Positions 44,978 through 56,169 of a stretch of DNA of 64,000 bases are shown in pieces. The notes below the pieces were generated by a model. That model was not told the origin of the DNA. It did no database searches and worked only from the letters and a program-made list of their open reading frames with translations. The stretch spans positions 31,914 to 95,913 of the forward strand of contig JAEUJQ010000020.1 in the NCBI GenBank assembly GCA_016793095.1, written 5' to 3'. Source of the DNA: Myxococcaceae bacterium (lineage in GTDB: Bacteria > Myxococcota > Myxococcia > Myxococcales > Myxococcaceae). Numbering within the stretch: position 1 is the first letter of the stretch; every line of letters starts with the position of its first letter. A program made the translations under genes and the position numbers.

Positions 44978-47518
44978 ATGACGCTCCGGCAGCGCCTCTG
45001 GAAGTGGCTCAAGCGGCTGCTCGTGCTCGCGCTGCTCACGGCTGTCGCGGCGCTCGGGGTCGGCCTGGGCTCGTACTGGCACTTCTCGCGCGATCTGCCG
45101 AGCGTCGACGAGCTGCGGACCTGGCGGCCTCCGCAGGTGACGAAGGTGACGTGCCGCGGCGGGGCCATCTGCGCCGAGTTCTTCACCGAGCGCCGCACCT
45201 GGGTCGACGTCAAGAGCCTGCCGAAGCACGTGCGCGACGCCTTCCTCGCCGCCGAAGACGCCGACTTCTACGAGCACCACGGCCTCGACTGGATCGGCAT
45301 CGCCCGATCCGCCATCAAGAACCTGAAGCCCGGCGGCATGAAGTCCGGCGCGTCCACCATCAGCCAGCAGACGTGCCGACGCCTGCTGCTCAGCACCGAG
45401 CGCACGCTCTCGCGGAAGATCCGCGAGTGGATCCTCACGCCCCGCATGGAGTCGGCGCTCTCGAAGGACGAGATCCTCTCGCTCTACGTCAACACCATCT
45501 ATTACGGGCACAGCCGCTACGGCGTCGAAGAGGCCTCGCTCTTCTACTTCGGGAAGCACGCGAAGGACCTCTCGGTCGGCGAGGCCGCGGTGATCGCGGG
45601 CACGGTGCAGAGCCCGCACCGCATCAACCCGCTCACCAACATCGTGCGCGCGAAGAAGCGCCAGCGCTACGTGCTGGGGCAGCTCTGGAAGAAGGGCTTC
45701 GTACCCCAGGCGATCGCCGAGGCTGAGCTCGACAAGCCGATCGTGCTGGGGCCACGGCCACCGCAGCCGGTGGGCCAGGGGTACGCGGAAGAGGTGCGCA
45801 AGCAGCTCACCGCTCAGTTCGGTGAGAAGACCGTGATGGAGGGCGGGCTGCTGGTGGACATCTCGATGGACCCGAAGCTCCAGGCCGCGGCGGAGGCGGC
45901 GGTGCGCAAGGGCCTCGAGGCGGTCGATCGGCGCCAGGGCTATCGCGGCCCGGTTGGCCAGATCGAGCCTGCGCGGTTCACGAAGCTGCGCCCCCTGCTC
46001 GAGCAGCGGCTCGCCGAGGCCGGCAAACGTCGCCCTGACGAGGTGCTCGTCGCCGATCTCACCCCGCTCAAGGACCTCACCGCGCCGGTCGAGCCCGACG
46101 CCGACCCGTTCGCCGAGCCTGAGGAGCAGAACCTCGACGAGCCGATCCCCACCGAGGACGAGAAGCTGGCGCGCGCGGTGGGCGTCAAGACGCTCGGCGA
46201 CGCGGTGGAGACGGTCGGCGTGGTCTCCAGCGTCGACGCGGAGAAGAACGTCGCGGTGATCGATCTCATCGGGCGCGAGGCCGAGCTGGCCTTCGACTCG
46301 ACGAAGTGGGCGCGGCGGCGCACTGACTCGGGGCTCGGGGAGTGGCCGAAGGCGATCGACCAGGTGGTGGCCGTGGGTGAGCTCGTACGGGTGCGGCTGG
46401 GCCGCGCGCTCCCCGCGTCGACGCGCATCGAGGCCACCCTGGCCCAGGTGCCGAAGGTGCAGGGCGCGCTGCTCGTCATCGAGCCGACGAAGCGCGAGGT
46501 GGTGGCGATGGTGGGCGGCTACGACTTCGCGACGAGCGCCTTCAACCGCGCCACCCAGGCGAAGCGGCAACCCGGCAGCTCGTTCAAGCCGTTCCTCTAC
46601 GCCGCGGCCCTCGAGACCGGCCGCTACACCCCCATCACGCGCGTGAACGACGCCCCCGTCCAGGTGAGGGATCCGTTCACCGGGAAGACGTGGGAGCCGA
46701 AGAACTTCGAGAAGGCCGGCTTCGACGGGCCGATCACCCTGCGGCAGGCGCTGACGCGCTCGAAGAACACCGTCTCGGCGCGGCTCATCGAGGACGTGTC
46801 GGTCGACGGGCTCGTCACGATGGCCCGCAAGGCCGGCATCAAGGCCGAGCTGCCGAACAGCCTCACGCTCTGCCTCGGCACCGGCGAGGTGACGATGCTC
46901 GAGATCGCCAACGCCTACGCGACGCTGCACTCGCTCGGGCAGAGCGCGGAGCCCATCGTCATCCGCAACGTGGCGCGCCGGCGGGAGGGTGGCGCCGAGC
47001 AGGTGCTGATGGCGCGCGAGGCAGCCTTCGAGCAGACGGTGCCGCCCGCCATCGCGTACCTGACGACGTCCCTCATGCGCAGCGTCGTCGAAGAGGGCAC
47101 CGCCGTGGCCGTGCTCGAGTTGAAGCGCCCCGCCGCGGGGAAGACGGGCACCGCCCAGGAGTACCGCGACGCGTGGTTCAGCGGCTTCACGCAGCAGTAC
47201 GTCGCCTCGGCGTGGGTCGGGTTCGACGATCACTCGCCCATCGGCCCGCTCGAGACCGGCGGCAAGGCGGCGCTGCCCATCTGGCTCGACTTCATGAAGG
47301 CTGCGCACCAGGGGCTGCCCGAGCTCGACTTCCCGGTGGCGGAGGGCGTGGTCCCCGCGAAGATCGACCCCGTGAGCGGGAAGCTGGCAGGCTCGAGCGT
47401 GCCGGGGCGACAGGAGTGGTTCCTCGCCGGCACCGAGCCGCGTGACGAGGCGCCACGCCCGGGCACCGAGGACCCGAACGACTTCATGCTGCTCGACGGG
47501 AAGAAGGGCCCCCGATGA
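44978..47518 (+). CDS. Class A penicillin-binding protein (PBP1A type)
   Basis: 846 residues. It polymerises glycan strands and crosslinks peptides in the periplasm. Seen: a short cytoplasmic part and membrane helix (about 13-35); transglycosylase motif EDADFYEHHG with catalytic E93, then GASTISQQTCRRLL; a linker domain of about 140 residues (330-470) rich in Ala/Glu/Pro; and transpeptidase motifs PGSSFKP (S534, K537), SKN (S595) and KTGTAQ (K722). The order and length fit PBP1A. It overlaps the next gene by ATGA and heads a four-gene unit ending in a histidine kinase, suggesting wall synthesis and signalling are produced together. Confidence 0.95.
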   Translation: MTLRQRLWKWLKRLLVLALLTAVAALGVGLGSYWHFSRDLPSVDELRTWRPPQVTKVTCRGGAICAEFFTERRTWVDVKSLPKHVRDAFLAAEDADFYEHHGLDWIGIARSAIKNLKPGGMKSGASTISQQTCRRLLLSTERTLSRKIREWILTPRMESALSKDEILSLYVNTIYYGHSRYGVEEASLFYFGKHAKDLSVGEAAVIAGTVQSPHRINPLTNIVRAKKRQRYVLGQLWKKGFVPQAIAEAELDKPIVLGPRPPQPVGQGYAEEVRKQLTAQFGEKTVMEGGLLVDISMDPKLQAAAEAAVRKGLEAVDRRQGYRGPVGQIEPARFTKLRPLLEQRLAEAGKRRPDEVLVADLTPLKDLTAPVEPDADPFAEPEEQNLDEPIPTEDEKLARAVGVKTLGDAVETVGVVSSVDAEKNVAVIDLIGREAELAFDSTKWARRRTDSGLGEWPKAIDQVVAVGELVRVRLGRALPASTRIEATLAQVPKVQGALLVIEPTKREVVAMVGGYDFATSAFNRATQAKRQPGSSFKPFLYAAALETGRYTPITRVNDAPVQVRDPFTGKTWEPKNFEKAGFDGPITLRQALTRSKNTVSARLIEDVSVDGLVTMARKAGIKAELPNSLTLCLGTGEVTMLEIANAYATLHSLGQSAEPIVIRNVARRREGGAEQVLMAREAAFEQTVPPAIAYLTTSLMRSVVEEGTAVAVLELKRPAAGKTGTAQEYRDAWFSGFTQQYVASAWVGFDDHSPIGPLETGGKAALPIWLDFMKAAHQGLPELDFPVAEGVVPAKIDPVSGKLAGSSVPGRQEWFLAGTEPRDEAPRPGTEDPNDFMLLDGKKGPR

Positions 47519-48828
47519 TGAGCGCGCTCCTCTGCCTGCTCTTCGCCGCAGCCCCGGCCGGCAACGCGTCGGTGCTCGAGCGCGTGTCCGAAGACGTGCT
47601 CCAGCGCGTCACCACCGCGGGCCTGGAGGGGCCCGTCGGGCTCACCGTCGAAGCGAAGGACGCTGCCTTCTCGCGCGCGGTGGCGACGGTGGTGTGCGGA
47701 CGGCTGACGCGCGCCAGGCTGTCGTGCGAGGTGCTCGAGGCCGCGCCCTCGAACGTGATCGCCCTCGCGAAGCAGCGCGAGCTGTCCACCGTGGTGCGGC
47801 TCAGCCTGTCCACCGACGCCACCACCGTCTTCGTCAAAGGCGACGCGCTCGAGACGTGGGTGAACTTCTGGGCGGGAGAGCAGCCGACCCGCGGCCCGCG
47901 CGCGACGGCCATCGGCCTGTCCTACGAGCTCGACGGCGAGATCGCGGCGCTCACCGGAGTGCCCCTGACGCCGACGCCCGCCCCAGCCATCCCCCTGGAG
48001 CTCAAGCTCACCTCGCTCGCGCGCTGGAACACGGCGCCGGTCGCGCTGGCCGCTGGCGATCTCGACGGAGACAAGCGCGCCGAGCTCGCGGTGCTGCTCA
48101 ACGAAGAGCTCGTCATCCTCTCGCCCGAGGCAAAGGTGGTCGCGCGCTTCGATCTCTCGTCAGCCCCTCAGGCCAGCGCGACGCCGCGCGAGCCCTTCGG
48201 CGCGATCGCCATCGTGCAGGCGCCGCCCCGCGTGATCGCCTGGTCGGGTCGTCGCGCACGGGCCGAGGTGCTGGTGCTGGCGGGCTCGACCCTCAAGGCC
48301 GTCGGCGCGCAAGACACGATCCCCCTCGACGTGGTGACGGCGCGGCTCGAGCCGGGGCTCAACCGGTTCCTGCCCGACGTCCTCCTGCTGGGGCAGCGCG
48401 CGCGGTTCCCCACGGGCCTGCAGGCGACCTCGAGCCGCGGCGGTGTCACGCTGCTCGTCTGGCCAGACGGGACCGGCACGGTGACGCGCGCGAGCGGGCC
48501 GCTGGGGCGCATGCTCGACGTGGGCTGCGGCAGCGCGCTCGCCGACGTGGACAAGGACGGCCTGCCCGAGCTCCTCGTCTCGACGGCACGCACCGCTGGA
48601 GACGCCGACGAGCTTCGGCTGTTGACCCTGCAGGCCGCAGAGGCCCTCGCCGCGAACGCGCAGTCCACCCGCAGCACCACCCCTTCCTGGCAGGCGACCC
48701 TGAAGGGCCGGGTGATCGTGATGAGCGGGGCCGATCTCGACGGCGACGGGGGCGAGGAGTTCGTCTTCGGCACGTGGCTGTCCGACGGCACCGGCGAGCT
48801 GTGGGTCGCGAGGCGGGTGGTGCCATGA
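47515..48828 (+). CDS. Exported FG-GAP/VCBS-like repeat protein
   Basis: 437 residues from an ATG overlapping the PBP stop. A short signal peptide (MMSALLCLLFAAAPAG) is seen. Residues about 20-140 have a mixed fold with VVCGRLTRARLSCEVLEAAP. The remainder holds at least three Asp-rich calcium-like loops of the FG-GAP type: AGDLDGDKRAELAVLL, LADVDKDGLPELLVS and GADLDGDGGEEFVFG, spaced about 100-160 residues apart, which suggests a partial beta-propeller. No enzymatic motif is evident. Its fixed place between a PBP and a transporter-like binding protein suggests a periplasmic accessory role, inferred from position only. Confidence 0.75.
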   Translation: MMSALLCLLFAAAPAGNASVLERVSEDVLQRVTTAGLEGPVGLTVEAKDAAFSRAVATVVCGRLTRARLSCEVLEAAPSNVIALAKQRELSTVVRLSLSTDATTVFVKGDALETWVNFWAGEQPTRGPRATAIGLSYELDGEIAALTGVPLTPTPAPAIPLELKLTSLARWNTAPVALAAGDLDGDKRAELAVLLNEELVILSPEAKVVARFDLSSAPQASATPREPFGAIAIVQAPPRVIAWSGRRARAEVLVLAGSTLKAVGAQDTIPLDVVTARLEPGLNRFLPDVLLLGQRARFPTGLQATSSRGGVTLLVWPDGTGTVTRASGPLGRMLDVGCGSALADVDKDGLPELLVSTARTAGDADELRLLTLQAAEALAANAQSTRSTTPSWQATLKGRVIVMSGADLDGDGGEEFVFGTWLSDGTGELWVARRVVP

Positions 48829-50081
48829 GGGCCGCCCTCGTCCTTCTCCTCGTCGGCTCATGTCTCGCGTTCGCCGGTGGCCGCGCCCGCGCTGGAGGAA
48901 CGCTCGAAGCCGCGGCCGTGGTGAAGACGGCACACGCCGATCCACTCCTCGCCGACACGCCCATCGAGGCCACCCTGAGCCAGCTGACGAAGCTGCCGCC
49001 CTGCCGCCTCGGCGAGCTCTCGCGCCCAGCGCCGCGCGTCGTGCGCCTCACCCTGCGCGCCTCGGCCGCGGCGAGCGACGTGGTGAGCTCTCTGCTGCGC
49101 GTCAGGGACACGGCGTCGCCCTACCGCGCGCTGCTCGCGCCGCTGAGGTCGGCGACGGCGACCTCCGCCACGACCGTGGACCTCGAGCTCGACGGGCCCG
49201 CCCCCGACTTCGAGGCGGTGCTGTGCCACCCGGTGCTCGCGGTGACGCCGTCGTTCTTCGCCCCGATGAGCGATCGCCTCGTCACCAACGCCGATCCCGC
49301 CCTGCCGCGCGCCTGGGTCGACGGCCTCACCATTCGCGCCACCGACGCCCGCACGGCCGAGCGGCTGGTAGCCCAGCGCAAGGCCCAGGTGCTCCTCGGC
49401 GGCGAGGCAGGGGAAGGCGCGCTCCTCTACGCCACCTGGCTCGTCGCGCACCCGCGGCTCGGGCCGGCCTTCGCGCAGGCGCTCGAGAGCACCGTCGATC
49501 GCCCCGGCCTCACCCGCTTCTTCGTGCGCCCGCCGGCCCGGCCGCTGTCCACCCTCATTCCACCCGCCGCCGAGGGCCCGACGCGCAAGAGTCTGCTCGC
49601 CGACGTCACCTGGCCCACCCCTGCCCGCCCGGCGCCCCTCACGACGCCCATCGAGCTCACCCTGGTCTTCGACGCCGCCCTCGATGAGCAGCGCGCGGTG
49701 GCCGAGCGGCTGCAGGTGAAGCTGGGCGCGCTGGGCTACCGGCTCAAGCTCGAGGCGCTGCCGCGCAAGCAGGTCCGGGAACGGCTCGCGGCAGGGCCGG
49801 AGCTCGCGTTGGTCGGCGCGCTCCTGCCGCCCCAGCCCGCGCCTGCGCTCTCGGTGGTGCTGGCGCTCGCGAAGGAGCCCTCACGGCTCGCCGAGCTCGA
49901 TGGGCTGGGCGAGGTGGCCCGCGCCGAAGCGGTGGCCGAGCGCGCGAGCCGGCCGCTCGCCAACGTCTTCCCCCTCTACGTGCAGGGCCTCGGCGTCACC
50001 GCGACCCGCGAAGTCCAGCACCTGACCCGCGACGCCTACGGGCTGCCCCGGCTCGACGACGTCTTCCTCGCGGGAGAGTGA
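48825..50081 (+). CDS. SBP_bac_5-like periplasmic protein, diverged
   Basis: 418 residues; the ATG overlaps the previous stop. The signal peptide MRAALVLLLVGSCLAFAGG has a Cys that could act as a lipobox, but the context is weak. The mature chain reads like an extracellular solute-binding protein family 5 (oligopeptide type): KTAHADPLLADTPIEATLSQ, LTLRASAAASDVVSSLLRVR, DLELDGPAPDFEAVLCHPVL and a C-terminal lobe (ELTLVFDAALDEQRAVAERL). No permease or ATPase gene is nearby. It may serve as a sensor partner rather than in transport, since a membrane histidine kinase follows after 3 nt. The family call is moderate. Confidence 0.62.
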   Translation: MRAALVLLLVGSCLAFAGGRARAGGTLEAAAVVKTAHADPLLADTPIEATLSQLTKLPPCRLGELSRPAPRVVRLTLRASAAASDVVSSLLRVRDTASPYRALLAPLRSATATSATTVDLELDGPAPDFEAVLCHPVLAVTPSFFAPMSDRLVTNADPALPRAWVDGLTIRATDARTAERLVAQRKAQVLLGGEAGEGALLYATWLVAHPRLGPAFAQALESTVDRPGLTRFFVRPPARPLSTLIPPAAEGPTRKSLLADVTWPTPARPAPLTTPIELTLVFDAALDEQRAVAERLQVKLGALGYRLKLEALPRKQVRERLAAGPELALVGALLPPQPAPALSVVLALAKEPSRLAELDGLGEVARAEAVAERASRPLANVFPLYVQGLGVTATREVQHLTRDAYGLPRLDDVFLAGE

Positions 50082-50084
50082 CCG

Positions 50085-51740
50085 ATGCGCCTGCGCTGGA
50101 CCATCGCCCTCGCCTTCATCGCGCTGGCCCTGCTGCAGGTCGCCGTGGTGGTGCCGCTCGCGCTGCGCAACCTGTCACGGCTGCTGTCGGCGCAGCAGGA
50201 GGCCCGTGTCGATCAGATGATGGTGGCCGTCGAGGCCGAGACCACGCGCCTGAAGGACGGCGTGCGCACCACGATGGACGAGCTCGCGCAGAGCCAGGCG
50301 CTCGAAGACGTGGCGAAAGACGCCGCGAAGGTGCCTCCGCCGCCGCACGTCACCACCGCCGCCGCCACGCTCATGCGCCCGCGCAACCTCGACGTGCTCG
50401 CGCTGCTCGATGACGAGGGCCGCACCCTGTCGTCGGGCCATCTGCCTGCCCGGCTCGGCGAGCCGGACGACCCGTTGTTCCAGGTGACGAAGGCCCCCGC
50501 CCGGCAGGTGTCCCCCCGTGAGGTCGAGCTGTCGTCGGCGCAGGGCCTCGTGCAGGCGCCCGCCATCGTCACCGCGCGCGCCGTGGACTACGGCGATCGC
50601 CGCGTGTGGGCGGTGGGGGGCGTGCTGCTCGACGAGGGGCGGGCGAAGGCGCTGGCCCGGCTCACCGGAGCGCGCGTCGAGGTGCACGCCCGCGATCGGC
50701 TCGTCACCGCCGCGGGCGAGCTGCCCCGCGCGCCGGTCCGCCGCTCGCTCGCGGTGGGCGAGATCGCAGAGGTGCGGCTCTTCTTCTCGGGCGCCGACCT
50801 GCTGGCGACCAGGTCCGAGGTGCTCCGCGCCTTCCTCGCCCTCGCCGCGCTCGGCCTGGTGCTCGCCATCGTGGCCGGCTTCTTCATCAGCCGGCGAGTC
50901 ACCCGGCCCGTGGAGGCGCTGACGGGCGCCGCGCGGAAGATCGCCGAGGGGACGCCAGGCGTGCACGTCGAGCCGGTCTCGGCGTCGGGTGAGCTGGCGA
51001 CGCTCATCACCACCTTCAACCGCATGACCGACGACTTGAAGACCGCCACCGATCGGCTCGTCGCGTCCGAGCGCATCGCCGCGTGGCAGGAGGTCGCCCG
51101 CCGCCTCGCCCACGAGATCAAGAACCCGCTCACCCCCATCCGCATGTCGCTCGAGACCCTGCTCGCGGCCAGCCAACGCGGCCCGGTGGACGAGCGCTTC
51201 ATGGGCATCTTCAAGGAGAGCGCTCACGCGGTGCTCGAGGAGGTTGACCGGCTCAAGCGCATCGTCGATGAGTTCAGCCAGTTCGCCCGGCTGCCCAGGC
51301 CCGTGCTCGCGCCGCTCGAGCTGTCGGAGCTCACCCAGCAGGTGATGTCGCTCTACGCGCCGCACGACGGCCTCACCTACGTCGTCGAGCTCGAGCCAGG
51401 CCTGCGCGTGTCGGGCGATCGCGATCAGCTGACCCAGGTGCTGGTGAACCTGGTGAAGAACGCCGAGGAGGCGATGGCGGCCCAGGGCGGCGGCACGGTG
51501 ACGGTCCGCACCAGCTCGAAGGGGCGCGACGCCGTGCTCGAGGTGGCCGACTCGGGCCCCGGCATTCCGGCCGAGCTCAAGCCCCGTCTCTTCGAGCCGT
51601 ACGTCACCTCGAAGCCGCAGGGCACGGGGCTGGGCCTGGCCATCGCCCTGCGCATCGCCCAGGAGCACGAGGGGGTGCTGGTCGCAGAGGACGCCAACCC
51701 GGGCGCACGGTTCAGGCTGTCTCTCCCCCGCATCCTCTGA
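50085..51740 (+). CDS. NtrY-like membrane sensor histidine kinase
   Basis: 551 residues. An N-terminal helix (about 6-27), a periplasmic domain of about 220 residues, a second helix (about 249-272, VLRAFLALAALGLVLAIVAG) and a HAMP domain (about 273-325, RRVTRPVEALTGAARKIAEG) are seen. The transmitter follows: H-box LAHEIKNPLTPIRMS with H343, N-box NLVKNAEEAM, G1 DSGPGIP and G2 GTGLGLAI. HEIKNPLTPIRMS is the NtrY/NtrB subtype, whose partners are usually NtrC-like. No response regulator gene is in the operon. It is cotranscribed with the PBP and SBP-like genes, and the sigma-54 activator gene on the other strand lacks a receiver, so the partner lies elsewhere. Confidence 0.92.
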   Translation: MRLRWTIALAFIALALLQVAVVVPLALRNLSRLLSAQQEARVDQMMVAVEAETTRLKDGVRTTMDELAQSQALEDVAKDAAKVPPPPHVTTAAATLMRPRNLDVLALLDDEGRTLSSGHLPARLGEPDDPLFQVTKAPARQVSPREVELSSAQGLVQAPAIVTARAVDYGDRRVWAVGGVLLDEGRAKALARLTGARVEVHARDRLVTAAGELPRAPVRRSLAVGEIAEVRLFFSGADLLATRSEVLRAFLALAALGLVLAIVAGFFISRRVTRPVEALTGAARKIAEGTPGVHVEPVSASGELATLITTFNRMTDDLKTATDRLVASERIAAWQEVARRLAHEIKNPLTPIRMSLETLLAASQRGPVDERFMGIFKESAHAVLEEVDRLKRIVDEFSQFARLPRPVLAPLELSELTQQVMSLYAPHDGLTYVVELEPGLRVSGDRDQLTQVLVNLVKNAEEAMAAQGGGTVTVRTSSKGRDAVLEVADSGPGIPAELKPRLFEPYVTSKPQGTGLGLAIALRIAQEHEGVLVAEDANPGARFRLSLPRIL

Positions 51741-51792
51741 CGCCGGGAGCGAGCTCCATCAAGCCGTCCTCACCATGTCGCACCACCCCGGA

Positions 51793-51827
51793 CTGCCCGC
51801 GCTGTCAGCCTGTTAGCGGCCGGGCAG
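51793..51827. terminator. Hairpin between convergent genes
   Basis: CTGCCCG-CGCT (51793-51803) pairs with AGCG (51815-51818) and CGGGCAG (51821-51827), with a GC bulge and an 11-nt loop. It lies between the kinase stop (51740) and the facing lipoprotein, overlapping the latter's last codons. No long U tract is seen; bidirectional use is plausible. Confidence 0.45.
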
Positions 51828-52121
51828 GCCAGTGTCCGGGCCGTTGGGGCCGAAGGGACGCTCGGCGGTGACGGTGGGCGGTCGCCAGGGGATGGGATCC
51901 TGAGGGAGAGCGATGGTGCCGGGCACCTGGTTGCTGACCGGGCTCGTTGGACGGGGAGCAGACACGGGCACTTGCGGGCAGGAGCCCATCTCCGTGCAGC
52001 TCGGCTGCAACTCCGAATGCTGGGAGACGGCGGCCTGGCCTTCTGGATCCTCACCCTCCATCCCCACGCCGCACCCGCTCAGCGCCAGTCCTGCCAGAAT
52101 CGCGACAGCTCGAACCATCAT
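51813..52121 (-). CDS. Small lipoprotein, 102 aa
   Basis: Starts MMVRAVAILAGLALSGC at 52121 with GAGAGG upstream. LSGC is a good lipobox (Cys17). The mature chain has an acidic start (GMEGEDPEGQ), a possible disulfide pair (CTEMGSC) and a Pro-rich tail ending in GLPGR. No domain is recognised. It lies 46 nt downstream of the sigma-54 activator gene on the same strand and may be read from its promoter. It converges with the kinase operon. The function is unknown. Confidence 0.68.
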   Translation of the reverse strand: MMVRAVAILAGLALSGCGVGMEGEDPEGQAAVSQHSELQPSCTEMGSCPQVPVSAPRPTSPVSNQVPGTIALPQDPIPWRPPTVTAERPFGPNGPDTGLPGR

Positions 52122-52167
52122 GGCGATACCTCTCTGCAATCTCGATGCCGAAGTCTGGAACATGGCC

Positions 52168-55884
<3,717 letters not shown>

Positions 55885-55959
55885 CGACGGCTCCCTTCAC
55901 ACGACATCGGGACTTCACCCGAGACCCATGCCGTTTGAGAACCCCGGCCCACTCTCGCC

Positions 55960-55975
55960 ACCAACCCGAGGTTGG
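55960..55975. promoter_or_regulatory. Hairpin near the predicted activator transcription start
   Basis: CCAACC, a 3-nt CGA loop and GGTTGG form a 6-bp dyad (about 55961-55975). It lies where transcription from the -12 box at 55986-55990 should begin (about 55975), so it would sit at the 5' end of the mRNA. Confidence 0.35.
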
Positions 55976-55985
55976 TGCGCCATTG

Positions 55986-56001
55986 AGCAACGCATGTGCC
56001 A
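55986..56001 (-). promoter_or_regulatory. Sigma-54 promoter (exact consensus) of the activator gene
   Basis: On the minus strand TGGCACATGCGTTGCT: -24 box TGGCAC (55996-56001), 5-bp spacer, -12 box TTGCT (55986-55990). All fixed positions of TGGCAC-N5-TTGCW match. Transcription would start near 55975, about 90 nt before the ATG at 55884. Confidence 0.78.
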
Positions 56002-56014
56002 CCTCCCGGGAGGT
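56001..56014. promoter_or_regulatory. 14-bp perfect palindrome adjoining the -24 box
   Basis: ACCTCCCGGGAGGT is fully self-complementary. Its first base is also the first base of the -24 box on the minus strand. It could be an operator or a site for an architectural protein. Confidence 0.4.
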
Positions 56015-56037
56015 GGTCTTCGTTCGAGTGGGATCGG

Positions 56038-56062
56038 AACCAGTCCGTCGAATCAACTGGTT
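56038..56062. promoter_or_regulatory. Candidate enhancer (UAS) of the activator gene
   Basis: AACCAGT (56038-56044), 11 bp, and ACTGGTT (56056-56062) form a perfect 7+7 dyad centred at 56050, roughly 75 bp upstream of the predicted start site. Both the position and a dyad of Fis-type dimers are typical for sigma-54 enhancer sites. Confidence 0.55.
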
Positions 56063-56169
56063 GCAAGCAAAGACGGCTGACACCCGGAGGAAGGGCGATG
56101 TCGCACGACAGCGATGGCGTGAGCCGAAAAGGGGGTGACCGAAACCGCGTCACCCGGCCGTTTCGAGGA

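Noticed and set aside
44960..47308. 782-codon minus-strand frame
   Set aside because: Antisense to the PBP gene with intact catalytic motifs; composition is that of a shadow.
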